Assembly: GCF_004379255.2 (NCBI RefSeq)
Contig: NC_056045.1
Coordinates: 7,846,560-7,910,559, forward strand
Reading direction: 5' to 3'
Source of the DNA: Salvia splendens
Taxonomy: Eukaryota > Streptophyta > Magnoliopsida > Lamiales > Lamiaceae
Length of the DNA stretch: 64,000 nt
Positions within the stretch are counted from its first letter, which is position 1. Each line of letters opens with the position of its first letter. Shown piece after piece: positions 24,490-35,573 of this stretch. Under the pieces are notes generated by a model that was given only the letters and a program-made list of their open reading frames with translations, did not search any database and had not been told where the DNA came from. The position numbers were made by a program, and so were the translations under genes.

Positions 24490-24716
24490 TACTCCTTCTG
24501 TCCCACAAGAATATGCACTCTTTCCTTTTTAGCACGTTCCACAAGAATATGCATTTTACAATTTTGGAAACCCTTCTCACTCTAATGAGGTGGGACTCAT
24601 CCTCCACTAACAATACTTTAATTACTTTTCTCTCTACCTCTCTTTTTCTTTCCCAACTCTGCATTAAAACTCGTGCCGAACCCAAAGTGCATATTCTTTG
24701 GGGAAGGAGGGAGTAT
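24490..24716. mobile_element. Nested Stowaway-type MITE
   Basis: Starts after TA with CTCCTTCTGTCCCACAAG and ends CTTTGGGGAAGGAGGGAG before TA. Inside it has AATATGCACTCTTTCC and ACTCGTGCCGAACC. The MITE split by Harbinger C at 37.8 and 48.5 kb is a sister copy of this one. Confidence 0.8.
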
Positions 24717-24777
24717 CATTTTTATAAAACGAGTGCGTAAAAGTAACCGGGACTGCTAAAGCGGGACGGAGGGAGTA

Positions 24778-26099
24778 TAATACTGCATGTGTTCTGACTT
24801 TAAGAAAAGTTCTGTCATGGTCCATTTTCTAAATCAATATTTATTATTTGTAGCATTAAAATGATCTTATTTTGATGATAAAACAACATTTTCTTGGATT
24901 AATTTTGTCAAAATAAATTTGATGTTTCAATTTTGTCACCGATCCAATGGGAAATCATTCAATTTTGTTACGTATCAAAAGATGAAAGGTGTATACGAAT
25001 ACATAATAAGTTTATGTGAGTATATCCCTCATGTTTTATCCACACTTGGCGTTATATATATATAAATAAAATAAAATAAATAATACTGATGCAGACCAAA
25101 TAAACAAATGATGCTAATATAAGATCTATAATTAGCATATAAAATTTTCTTTCTAAATATATATTTATTCGAACACAAAATCATGAAAGGTTACATACGT
25201 GCAAAACGTACATATAGTGTTTATTTTAAGTGAAGTTTTATATGATCCCCTACTTTTACAAAAGGCAATAATTCTACACTCCAATATGCTCGATGATCAA
25301 GTACCTAATTCTAATATAAACAAAGGGAAAAATAATATTGAGAGCATACCACAACAAAAAAGAAGGTAAGTACTAAATATGAAAATGGTGAGAGTTAATT
25401 TAAATTGTTTATATATGCACCGTAATTATCGCTATGACACGAACTTGGAAGATTGTATAACGACTTGAAAGATGGAAGAAAGCACACATACTATATATGT
25501 GACATGAATTTACATAAGTAGATAAATATTAAAGCATATAGTAAGGGGTTGTTCGGTTTGTATATCTTATGACTAAATATGTAGTGCGTTTGGCTCATGA
25601 GATTGAATCTCACAACTTTATGCTAGATGGATAATTATGTGATGATTAGTTATAGACACACCCCTTAAACTAAAATAATCTCACAATTCTCGTGATTATT
25701 TTGTCTAACAGCGGTTTGATATAGTAATAGTTTGATATAGTAATTATAATTGTGAACTCAACCTTTACAAAGCGTTGGAATACTAATACTAAAGAGAGAG
25801 ATAGGAATGAATAGAAAATAAGATTGATTAATGAATGTAGTGAAGTAGATAGACGGCCGGCCTTATTATTCCCTTAAGAAAGAAGGGTCAAATGAAAACA
25901 TTAGACCGTGTCTAACTTAAACCCTAATATTGTCTTATTCATTCAATCACCATTTTTTTCCTCTCTTATTTTCTTCCTACACACATATAAATATATATTC
26001 ATCTACTCCATCCTCTTCTCCCCCTTTCTCTCAATCGATCTCGATCTTGATCACGATCAATATACATATAGATATACATATAGTCATATAGACACGATT
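24778..26099. other. Intergenic; 5' flank of the second zinc-finger gene
   Basis: AT-rich. A segment near 25547-25640 (TTGTTCGGTTTGTATATC, GTGCGTTTGGCTCATGAG) has the wording of hAT-type MITE ends, but no matching right end was found. CT-rich, leader-like sequence lies at about 25960-26035 before the ATG. Confidence 0.4.
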
Positions 26100-26504
26100 A
26101 TGGATAGGGAAGAATCGACAAATTCAAGCGAAGAAGTGTCGTTAGATGAAGAAAACAAGGATTTGGGCGTGGGGCGATCGTACGAGTGCGTGTTCTGCAA
26201 AAGGGGTTTCAACACTGCACAAGCCCTAGGTGGCCACATGAACATCCATAGAAAAGACAGGCTCAGAAACAAACCTAATTCCACCAAACAGCCTCCAAGA
26301 TTCTTCCCATCATCCGCAAGCACTCCTCGTCCTTACTTCCCAGCTGCTGATTTAAGTAATTCAACCCTGTACGAGAGGAACCAGCAGCCAGCGGCCGACT
26401 GGAGGATGAGGATGAGCCTGGACTTCACACCGGCCATCGGTCATCGGGGCATGGAGCAGGACAAGGAGTTGGATTTGGAGCTTCGACTTGGCTATGATTC
26501 TTGA
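26100..26504 (+). CDS. Single C2H2 zinc-finger EAR repressor (SUPERMAN/TAC1-like), 134 aa
   Basis: Small intronless plant repressor with the same plan as the gene at 15.3 kb. The zinc finger is at residues ~28-50 ([20 protein letters not shown]) with a following RKDRLR basic stretch. The C-terminus LDLELRLG is an EAR motif for TOPLESS-type corepressors. The middle is Ser/Pro-rich without known domains. It lacks the N-terminal FSWP segment of SUPERMAN, and the finger is closer to short family members such as TAC1. The start is the first in-frame ATG (26100), followed by MDREES. The frame is open upstream without an ATG, in what is probably leader. In Arabidopsis, members act in telomerase induction, flowering and trichome or shoot development; the target here is unknown. 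A tandem-duplication origin with the other gene is possible but similarity outside finger and EAR is low. Confidence 0.85.
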   Translation: MDREESTNSSEEVSLDEENKDLGVGRSYECVFCKRGFNTAQALGGHMNIHRKDRLRNKPNSTKQPPRFFPSSASTPRPYFPAADLSNSTLYERNQQPAADWRMRMSLDFTPAIGHRGMEQDKELDLELRLGYDS

Positions 26505-27747
26505 TATAGTATGTACTAGCTAGGAATCTTGATGAGCTTTATCAAATAAAGGAATATTGTAATTTCGAGAGTCTCAAGATTTCTTCACATCCTCACTTTG
26601 GTAAGATCCTAATGTTTTTTTGTTTTTTTTTTATTTTATTATATCTATTCCAATTGGGTATATAACTAGGGTTTCGTATTACTTACTCTTTTATTTTTTA
26701 ATATTTAGTAATTTTTTGTGTGTAGCTTGTTCTTGAAGCCGGCTACTGGCCTGGATCACTGTTGACTATAATTGCTCTTTGATTTATTTGAAGGAAATGA
26801 AACTAAATATCTAAATAATAGATTTTTTTTTGTGTGAAATTCTCAATTTTAAGACATGTATTTAGTACTAATGCTCTAGTTTTTTTAATTAATTTAGGTA
26901 AATAATCAACAATTTAGCATTAGATAGCTTCATTAGTAGTCTCAAAGAAGAATAGGGTCTCTATTTTTCTGAACTTTTGGTCATATCAATTTTCTTGAAC
27001 ATTTATAGGTAAACTTGATCCGATTAACTTTCTTTATCTTTCTTTGAACAAAGACAATTATGGTGCAATGTCTGTAAAAAGTAATTATGCAGATATTTGA
27101 GGAAATGGACATTAGGAAGGCCATCGACGCTGGCAATTCTACTGTCATGAATGATATACACTTTTTTTGTTCTTCATTTATTTCTTTTCTCATTTATTTT
27201 TTAAGTTAATAAATTATTATAAGTCTATACTTTTTCTAGTTGTGTTTTTATTCCACTATGTTAAAAGACTGTTAAAAAAATATAACCAATTTAGGGTAGT
27301 TTTTAAGCGTACGACGTACCATAATAATTTTGAGTCTTTGACCATGTTTTCACTATGAGTACATTCATCAGTGTAATATTTACCTCTTATGGTGTTGAAT
27401 TGGTGTTTTGAATAATTACAAATTACGTAGTACTCCTGTATTATTTTGAAAGAATTAATACTTTATCTAAGCTTAAGTGTATATAAAGATAAGAATTTAA
27501 TAGTATAACTAAGAATTTAGTGAATCCTAAGCCACATGCCACAATCCACATAGTTCAGCACAAGAATATATAAGAAAAATAAAGGAAAATTATCATTTAC
27601 ATCATAATATTGTGTGGATTAATTTCTCGTTAATTCAATAACTTTTGAAATTAATACTTAAAAATGACAATATTTCAAGATTTCTTGCAACTATATGTAG
27701 AATCTCCTACACCGGGTAGTGATAAAATACAAATTCTAAATATTGTA
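26505..27747. other. Intergenic, no gene
   Basis: 3' flank of the zinc-finger gene, then AT-rich DNA. Only short unconvincing ORFs. Nothing recognised. Confidence 0.4.
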
Positions 27748-27917
27748 CAAACTCCAAACTATGATTTAGACCGTTAAAAAAATCAACAGATGACAAAATA
27801 ATAGCAACAGAAAATGTCAACAAAACATCAACCGTTGACACTGTGTTGACATTTTCTGTTGCTACTTTTGTCATTTGTTGACATTTTTTAACGGTGCAGA
27901 TCATAGTTTGGAGTTTG
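27748..27917. mobile_element. Foldback MITE, 170 bp
   Basis: Arms starting CAAACTCCAAACTATGAT and ending ATCATAGTTTGGAGTTTG are inverted copies. Inside, GACAAAATAATAGCAACAG pairs with CTGTTGCTACTTTTGTC. The whole element can fold into one long hairpin. No coding capacity; family not assigned. Confidence 0.75.
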
Positions 27918-28449
27918 CAATTGATTACATCCTCTCCTCCGCCTATCTCATGAGCCAGTCTGCCATCTCCTCTCATATAACTTGCATACATCTCCCAAAA
28001 GAAAAGAAAATAATCTCTAAATACTTCTCCAAAACTAGCGGATTTACATATACTAAATCTATGAATTTGCCATCTAAATCCTTTAACAGAGACCTTGAGC
28101 TTATGGTAGAAGATGAAAAAGATGGTGGAGGTGAAAGTGTCAATAAATATACCATGGATTTTCTTCTAAGCCCATAGGATTTGATAAACATGTAACAAAA
28201 TTGAAATGTTTTTGTGAGAATTGAACCCCTATTGTTTTGATTATCAAAACATCAGAAATCTCGGCTGCCACATCACTATCATTTTCATCATCGATGGGAT
28301 AATTGAGAAATATTGAATATTTATAATTTCAATTTTCAGTCTCTAAGTATATGGGATGGACTAGAAATCAATGCAAAGTTATTTTTATATAAATTGCAAC
28401 TATTCCTTTAAATAATGTAATAATTCATACAAAGAAGCAATTTCATCTA

Positions 28450-28520
28450 GCACCAGTGGTCTAGTGGTAGAATAGTACCCTGCCACGGTACAGACCCGGG
28501 TTCGATTCCCGGCTGGTGCA
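28450..28520 (+). tRNA. tRNA-Gly (anticodon GCC), 71 nt
   Basis: A 7 bp acceptor stem GCACCAG/CTGGTGC closes a standard cloverleaf. D-arm with GGTCTAGTGGTAGAAT (box A), anticodon stem GTACC/GGTAC with loop CTGCCAC (anticodon GCC at 28482-28484), T-arm CCGGG-TTCGATT-CCCGG (box B), and discriminator A at 28520. No intron. A TTTT run follows within 10 nt as RNA polymerase III terminator. Nothing suggests a pseudogene. Confidence 0.97.
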
Positions 28521-28891
28521 TATTTTGTTTAATTTTACTTTTCTTTCCCTTAGGGCGTGTTTGCCTCGTGATTTTTGTTTTTTTGTTTAATTTTATTAAA
28601 TCAAAAGTTTACGTTTTCGATTTCTTAAATCTGAAAATAGTGTAATACTTTATTAATATTTGAAGTTGTAACAGTTAGTGGTTGTCGTTTTGGTGTTTGT
28701 AGGTTAGTGGAGATGGCAGAGTCGTTGGAGAAGTCCAGTCTTCTTCCATTTTTAAATTAATTCCATCTTCGAGGACATGAAAGTGACTCCTTTTTCACAC
28801 TAAATTACTCCAATCATAAAGCAAATCGACAAACACACCCTCCAAACGGCAAACAACCTCATTCTCCTAATCATAAGCAAATCCTTATTTT
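28521..28891. other. Spacer between tRNA and Harbinger A
   Basis: No gene. It includes GGGCGTGTTTGCCTCGTG near 28553, which has the wording of a hAT-type TIR, but no partner end was found. Confidence 0.35.
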
Positions 28892-29203
28892 CCTCTCCGC
28901 AACGCATCTTTTAACCGTCTCGGTCTCGTCTCGGAGAGACGAGAGGGATAAGAGACGGCGTTGCAGCCTTCCGTCCGAGTCTCGTCTCGCCTAGCGTCTC
29001 GTCCCGGAGGGACGGCTCGCACAACAGCTCGCCACGCGCCAGCACCACGTGGCGAGCGCTGGCGCTAGGCGTGACGCCCACTCGCGGGCCGGCGACTGAG
29101 CGTCGTCACGCTGAAGCAATATATCATTTTTTTTAAAAAATTCGATTTTAGTAAAAATAAAATAAAATAAAAAAATAAAAAACGGTAATATTACCGTTTT
29201 ATT

Positions 29204-29612
29204 TTTTTTATTTTATTTCCTCCGGACATACATATTTAAGAGTTCGAGATACATTCGGCAAGCTAACCAGCCCTTCCCCAGCCCCTCGTGGTTCGTAGCC
29301 AGGCCGTCAACCAGCCCCTTGTGGTTCGTAGACAGGCCGCCAACCAGCTGGGCACCTCCGGCGGGTCTACGCCCATGAACAGCCGCCATCTGAGACGGCG
29401 CCACCCGAGACGGGTCTACGCCCGTGAACTGTCGCCACCCGAGACGGGTTCCAGGCCCATCAGCTTGTCAAGCCCCAAGGCAACCAGCCTTGTAAAGGCC
29501 CACAGGGGAAATTAATCCCAAAATGCGCCATCCAGGATTCGAACTCAAGACCTCCTGGATGGTGCGATATCCTTGCCACCCTCCTCAACCACTTGAGCTA
29601 GGGGGCTTGGAT
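29204..29612 (-). mobile_element. tRNA-derived SINE, ~409 bp, 18 bp TSD
   Basis: On the minus strand it starts near 29612 with GCCCCCTAGCTCAAGTGG (box A TAGCTCAAGTGG) and has box B GAGTTCGAATCC. It ends at an A-rich tail by 29204. The exact direct repeat TAATATTACCGTTTTATT flanks it at 29186-29203 and 29613-29630, showing target-primed insertion. The body contains two internal duplications: a CCCCTYGTGGTTCGTAG block twice and a CCACCCGAGACGGGT block twice. That makes it longer than many plant SINEs. It needs LINE proteins in trans. It sits between the 5' GC block and the promoter of Harbinger A. Confidence 0.88.
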
Positions 29613-29790
29613 TAATATTACCGTTTTATTACCGTTGAAATTTTAGTTTTTTTCTTTTTTTATTCTATAAATACTTCTTTTTCATTCTCATTTATACAAA
29701 CAAACACACATCTATTCTTCTCAAATCATCTCTCTTTCCTCTCTAATTTTCATCTCAAAACATTATTCTTCTCCCAAATTTAATCCATTC

Positions 29791-30705
29791 ATGGATCCGT
29801 TTGAGCAAATGCGCCGAATAATGGAAGAATCGCTAGAATAAGATCGACATAGGGAGGAGGAGGAAGCCGCGGCTCCTCAACGTCGATCCCGGACTTACAT
29901 CCATCGTAACAGGGAGGAAGCCGCCGCAAGGTTGGTATGCGATTACTTCTGTGAGAACCCGGTGTGGGGAGAGACCTACTTCCGTCGCCGTTTCCGCATG
30001 CGGAAACGGTTATTTCTGCATATCTCAAATACATTGGCAGCCCGGGAAGAGTTCTTCCAAGAAGGGTTCGACGCCGTTGGCCGTCCTAGTCACACGACGT
30101 TCCAGAAATGTACTGCAGCAATCCGTCAGCTTGCTACTGGACAAACAACGGATTTGTTCGACGAATACCTGCACATTGGGGAAAGCACTAGGAGAATGTA
30201 TTTGATGAACTTCTGCAAAGGCGTCCGGGCAGACTTCACCGACGAATTTCTTCGGAAGCCAAGCCCCGCAGATTGTCAGTTTCTACTCCGACTTCACGAA
30301 GAAGAGCACGGATTCCCCGGGATGCTTGGCAGCGTCGATTGCATGCATTGGCAATGGAAGAATTGCCCTGTGGCGTGGAGGGAGTCATACACGAGCGGCC
30401 ACAAAGGCACCCACCCCACCGTTATACTCGAGGCCGTTGCCGACTACCGGCTATGGATTTGGCATGGGTATTTCGGGGTCCCCGGATCGAACAACGACGT
30501 TAACGTGCTCAACCAATCCGACCTCTTCACCGAAGTTTTAAATGGTAAAGCGTCGGCCATCAACTTCATCGCTAACAACCGGCAGTATAAAATGGTGTAC
30601 TATCTTGCCGACGACATCTACCGCCCACGCCCAACTCCAGGAGGATCTAATGGAGCACATTTGGGTAAAATTTGGCAATCAGTAGACGCACATGATCGCC
30701 ATTAG
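29791..30705 (+). pseudogene. Harbinger transposase, internally deleted
   Basis: DDE-type nuclease of the PIF/Harbinger (ALP1-like) family. The ATG at 29791 is followed by a TAA at codon 17 (29839-29841) and then a long open frame. Recognisable parts: FRRRFRMRKRLFLHI, the first catalytic Asp in GSVDCMHW and the second in GSNNDVNVL. After ...YYLADDIYR the ~150 residues holding the third acidic residue are missing. The family C-terminus (LQEDLMEHIWVKFGN) is present but in another frame, from about 30633 to a TAG at 30683-30685. The protein cannot be an active transposase; the element would need a helper. Confidence 0.9.
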
Positions 30706-30999
30706 ACAACTATTTTTTATTTTTTTAAGATTTTATTCATGTGGTTTATTATTTTTTTAGAATTTTAAGTTGTAATCTTACTTTATTTAATGAAGTGTGT
30801 TTTTATTAATTGAATTTGTTTGAAATAAAAATAAAAAATGAAATTGAATGAATAGTTAAGGGATGAGATGGTTAAGAGATAGAGGGTTGCAGGTGTTGTC
30901 TCTTAGTTGTGAGATGGGATGAAAAGTACAGTGGAGCCCATGAATAGTGAAGAGATGAGACGGTTAAGAGACGGATAAGAGACATCATTGCGGATGGCC

Positions 31000-31446
31000 T
31001 TTTTTTTAATCTTGCACAACTTATTAAACAATTTTAACACAATATCATCGTCAATTAAATAGTTAAATTCTAAAATTGATGTGCATTGCCAGGGGTTCAA
31101 ATGTCACACAGAAATGGAACATAAAATCTCAAAACTAATCGAATTAAAAGATAACTTGGGATTATAAATCTTATCTACTACTTCCATCTTTCAAACATAG
31201 AAAATTTCAAAATAGCACAAATTTTAACATATAATTGGTAAACTAAGATAGATTAAAAAAAAGTGATTTAAGTATTAATAGTAAGAATGAGTCTTACCAA
31301 CATGAGACCGAAATCCAAATTCATATTCACATGATTTTGATGCCAAACGCTACTCAAGAGAGCAAAAGGTTTTAAAATACATCAGTGTTGTTTTAAAAGA
31401 ACATCAATTACATTTTACAGCTGCGCCTAAAAAGTATTCCTTAATC
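31000..31446. other. Spacer; 3' flank of the USE1-like gene
   Basis: AT-rich. It should hold the 3' UTR and poly(A) site of the minus-strand gene. Nothing else recognised. Confidence 0.4.
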
Positions 31447-34400
31447 CTAAGTAACACGAATAAGTAGCACAACCATGACGAATATGCACGTCATGGCAAA
31501 GATCAGCAGCCATGTAAAGCATGTCGTTTTCAGACTTTGCGAATAGACCTCCATTGCCCGAGTGTTTGCGTGTCCAGTGCTCGCCAAGCTCTGCTCAACC
31601 GCTTTCTCAGTTGAGTCGAGTACCTACACAGACAAGACCCCGGTAATTAGATGTCGAAGTGCAACACTGTTTCTAGTTTTCAGAAGCAATTGCAAGTGAA
31701 ATTTCATGATCAAATAATACATTGAAAAGAATGATTACAGTTTGGTCTTAAAATAACACTGTGATGAAGTTTCGTGTAAACGAACATTTTTGGCCACAAT
31801 CATGTAAATGATATTGGTCCCATGAACCAGCTCCAAACTGGTTTTTGTTAATGAACAATCAAAATCTCGCTCACCTTCTCGGTATTTTTTATGGACTGGT
31901 TCATCATAAGGCTACTCTCTTTGAGTTGTCGTGCCAAACCAACCATTTCATCTGTTAAATCTTCTTGTAGTTGTCTGTAGAGAAAAAATACAAAATCATA
32001 AACATGGAAGTCGAAAGGAAAAAGGATCATGTATTCAATTCAGACAGATCATAAAAAATCCTGATTATACCATCCATTCCAAGACATGATAACCAGGCAA
32101 CCCTTTTGTATGAGATAAGTGGAGTACCAATTTACACTTGTGCCATAACACAGACCAATGGTTTTCTCTTATTTTCTTTTTTACTTTAGTCAGTTTAGTT
32201 TACATTATATTCTGCCAGAAAACTAAATGTGATAAAGTGCTATTGGCTTCTAAGCTTGTAATTTATCAAATATAAGCTCATTCAAGTGAAAAATACATGC
32301 AGTAGAATGATCACCAAGTGACTGGGTCAACATGAGTTTCTTTTTCAAGTTATTCCCTAGTAAAAAAACTATCATCAAGTAACTCAGAAATAGTGAAAAT
32401 ATGGTACCTGTGTTTCTCAATATGAGCATGTGCTGCAGCATCCAGTTTAACAGATTTTGCATTATTACTGTCTTCGGTGCTACTGGGGGATCTATCTCCC
32501 GATGGGGGTCTGTATCAACTCAAAGTCAGTTTGAAAAAATTTAGGTAATAAACGATGTAATAAGACACTATAACCATCTGTTTACATACAAAAATCTCCT
32601 TCTCAGCCCTCTGGGAGACTGAATACTTTCTCCGTCGGATGTGGTAGGGGATTCTCTGACCTTGGTTTCAAAGGAAGGCTCCTGATTAACTTGAGTACTG
32701 GACTGGAATTTGAAGGAAAAGGATCATTTTAGAGATGAGTGCTAATAGCTTGAAAGTTGAAACTTAATTAGAGTGATCAGTCAACACATGGAGAGCCTCT
32801 AAACTACTTTATTCAATGAGGCAAACATACAGCTAACACATAAGCAGAAAAGATTATTGCATTCTTAGCAACGTTGTAGGTACAGAAAATAGCCACAAAG
32901 AGAGCAGAATCACTAAGAAAGAGAGCCAAATTCAACTTTCTACTTGCCATGTTTTTGTTGGAAGTTAGCAACGTCAAAGTGGTAAACTATTGACAGTATT
33001 GAAGTGGCAAATTAATGGCAATCAAACTTCAAGAAACCATTTGTAAGAGGAATGCCATTGATTTAAGTATTTACTGTGTTCATTTCAGTGTCTTAACTAA
33101 AAGGGTTGAAACCGCAATGAAGAGGAATGCATCGTTTATTATCAATCCGGCCATCTTTGCACTTTAGATGCATCTTTACGGTAACTAAAAGTTCAAGAAA
33201 CCATATGGAATGCAACACAGAACTATTAAGTAAACTTGTGTATTCAATAATAACTCAAACCCACCTCAGCAACATCTAACTTAGCTGCTACAGCTTCAAT
33301 TTTCTCAGAATATTCATTCAACTGAGCTTTTGATACCCTGGAAAAAGTGGCACAATCAAATAGAAAGCATATAAGAGTTCCTGGATAGCATTTATAGATA
33401 TTAATCAATTCAAGGTACAAAAGAAAAAGTAATACAAAGCTTACAAAAGAAATTGACTGCAAAGTTAACAAGGAAATGATTTTGAGAAAACCAACATGAT
33501 TTATCAAATCATGTATGAGCTTTTATAAAAAAGAAGTATATTTAAACGGAGGAATTCATTTAAACTGTTAATACATCAGTGAATGGTTTGGACTTATTCA
33601 AATGATGGAAGCAAAGTAACCAAAAATACAATTTTAAAAGTTGCCTGTGAGGCATGGGGAGGCAAACTAGAAATCAATAGTTATAAATTATAGGTGTGAA
33701 AGGAAAAGCAAGAAGCTAGCACACAAAAGCATCAAAATTAAAATGTAATGCCGGGTAAGAAGTGATGCAGACCACCTTATTAATGTTTAGCAGTCTACGA
33801 TGAGAAATGAGAATGAACTTTAGATGTAGTCCAACAGTGAATGGGTTATGTTCAACCTAACAGTCATAAATTAGTTGAAAGATTTGGCTTTGTTATGTCT
33901 AATAGAATTCAATCAATCAAGAGACCTTTATTCTCGAGTAGCTTGTTTGGCATGATGGGTTAAGTAAAAGAAACAGTTTCATGAAAGAACTCCACATATA
34001 ACCTCCTTCATAAAGCATAATATGACACTGTTATAACTCATAACTCATAAGTAACCTATCAATCAAATAACACCATTTGATTCCCACATAACAAACTATG
34101 GCTGCTTATAAGTAACAAGGTAGGGCATCACATCAACACTAATGACGCTCTGTAGAAATGCTTCGTTGCAATTCCAACAAGTTCTTCATATTACTCATTT
34201 TGAACCAAAAGAGTAATCAGATACCAAAATGACCTTGTATCGAGTTCGCAAAATTGAAAGTCACATGCATGAATTAGACAAACCTTGGCAAACCTTCAGG
34301 AGTCCTCTCTTCAGCCAATTGCTCCAGTTGCTCTCTTAAAGTGCCCACATACTAAATATTATCATCACAAGCAAAAGAATGGCCTTCTTAGTTCTTACTT

Positions 34401-34709
34401 TCCAAAGAAAAACAAAAAAATCAAAAAAACAAATCCAAATCCAAATAACAATAACTCGGGTAAGCTGAAAATCACACAAGATGGTCAGAAGTAGCCTAAA
34501 GAATCAAAAACCATATTCTCACTAAATTTTCCCCAAATTAATAAACAAAAATTTAAACTATGCTTGAAAAAATGAACATAATGTAAAAATATATGATCGG
34601 AGAATTATAAAGACCAAGTGCATACATGTACAAGCTTTCCCTTATTCTGTTGTTGTGGTGCTGCTGCAAGTAACCTTCTCAAATTCACTTCAGTTTTGCT
34701 CAGGCCCAT
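31447..34709 (-). CDS. USE1-like ER SNARE (Qc-type vesicle fusion protein), 238 aa
   Basis: Membrane fusion protein of the USE1 family, needed for Golgi-to-ER retrograde vesicle fusion as part of the ER SNARE complex. Coding exons on the minus strand: 34626-34709, 34284-34351, 33265-33337, 32590-32702, 32408-32509, 31875-31974, 31447-31623, together 717 nt in one open frame. The N-terminus ([18 protein letters not shown]...) and helical region are followed by a low-complexity Ser/Pro-rich stretch with a short basic RRRF. Then comes a SNARE motif ([20 protein letters not shown]...) and a single C-terminal membrane anchor ([19 protein letters not shown]) ending in a few luminal residues. This layout marks a tail-anchored protein. 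All junctions have GT-AG borders and match codon phase. A five-codon upstream ORF overlaps the start. A Harbinger element lies just upstream of its leader. Confidence 0.9.
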
Positions 34710-34726
34710 CACAGAATCCAAAGCAT
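34709..34726 (-). promoter_or_regulatory. Upstream ORF overlapping the USE1 start (TGATG)
   Basis: In the leader an ATG at 34726 opens a five-codon frame (MLWIL) whose TGA overlaps the main ATG by one base (TGATGG). Such stop-start overlaps can allow reinitiation or limit translation. That it is used is an inference; it matters only if the transcript starts upstream, which the gene layout implies. Confidence 0.5.
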
Positions 34727-35573
34727 GTATAGTTCCAAGGCCAACTGAGATAAACAGCAGGATAATATTAGCTGATGACAAAAAGGTTATTAATAACTTC
34801 AGTAAGTAGATACAAAATTATTATGATAAATGGACATCCATCACAGATTAGTCTTTAACTTTAACATCAAATCATCAGTACACTCATACACTGGTAAAAA
34901 ATCGAACCAGGAACAGAATATGTAATAATGTAAACATCAAATTCCACTAATTCAGATTTTGTTTATACATGATTTAGTCATGAGTTTTAAGAAATCAAAT
35001 GAAATCCAAGAGTATAAGTTCGATTTTGATCAGGAATTTATTTTTCTTAAAAGTAACTAGCATCGAGCGAAATCAACTGCGGGTTGGGTGCCCTACCACA
35101 AAAAAAGAATTTGCCGACTAATTTTACCAGGAAAAAAAACACTAATGAACTAATCTGCACAAACATTCAATATCCTCTGTAGCCAAGAGATGGATTTGAC
35201 TAATTTCAGGAGAGATAGATGGATCAGAAAATCAATCATTAAAAATAGCGAAGTACGTTTGCGATTGTAGATTGTGGAGTGTCATCGCGATCGAAGAAGG
35301 AAAGGAGTCTTACGATTCCCGCGGATCCAGCAACGGATGCGAGGTCGATTGATTAACCGTTACGATCTAAGCCGGTTCGCAATCTAAAGGTCCATTTCAA
35401 AATTCTAATGTTAATAGCATTGATGATTATTTGTCCTCAATCGTATCACCACAAAATTAATCGATCGATGCAATCCTAATTAGAGACTTACATACTGTAT
35501 GGGCGGACTGCGGCGACGGCGGTGGAGCAAAGCGAGCGAAAGTTGAGAGAGAAGCAAAAAGTTCTTTTTCTAA
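34727..35573 (-). other. 5' leader and promoter region of the USE1-like gene
   Basis: Non-coding. The higher-GC parts around 35270-35400 and 35500-35560 look like transcribed leader exons, probably with introns between. The transcription start is likely near 35550, directly beside Harbinger B. No TATA box assigned. Confidence 0.4.

Larger units (their letters stand above)
24299..24777. mobile_element. Compound Stowaway: MITE with internal palindrome and nested MITE
   Basis: The outer element runs from TACTCTCTCGTTTTG at 24299 to CGGGACGGAGGGAGTA near 24777. The inner left word CTCGTTTTGTAAAAA is matched inverted by TTTTTATAAAACGAG at about 24719-24733. Inside it lie a direct duplication (about 24324-24382 and 24383-24433), a long perfect palindrome (24383-24485) and a second MITE at 24490-24716. 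The apparent ORFs on both strands here are products of the palindrome. Confidence 0.7.
28892..30999 (+). mobile_element. PIF/Harbinger transposon A, deleted and carrying a SINE
   Basis: The right end reads inverted GGCCATCCGCAATGATGTCT and matches the decayed left end CCTCTCCGCAACGCATCT. Both are followed by runs of GTCTC/CCGTCTC motifs typical of subterminal transposase-binding repeats. Order on the plus strand: GC-rich 5' block (28915-29115), AT stretch split by a SINE, TATAAATA near 29667, transposase, 3' end. About 1.7 kb without the SINE. The target duplication is unclear (TTT on both sides). No second ORF (Myb/SANT-like) was found. Confidence 0.75.

Noticed and set aside
24290..24740. 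Opposed ORFs of 131 and 148 codons
   Set aside because: Both are produced by the palindrome and the duplicated MITE arm; the peptide repeats itself on both strands.
25547..25790. A hAT-like MITE starting GGGTTGTTCGGTTTG
   Set aside because: No matching inverted end or target duplication was found downstream.
25908..26099. Upstream extension of the second zinc-finger ORF
   Set aside because: There is no ATG before 26100, and the sequence is AT- and CT-rich leader with hydrophobic low-complexity translation.
29213..29515. ORFs rich in Gly/Gln across the SINE
   Set aside because: They cover SINE duplications and are not conserved coding sequence.
29520..29606. A minus-strand tRNA gene
   Set aside because: Box A and box B are present, but no proper cloverleaf forms, and the sequence is the head of a SINE with target duplications.
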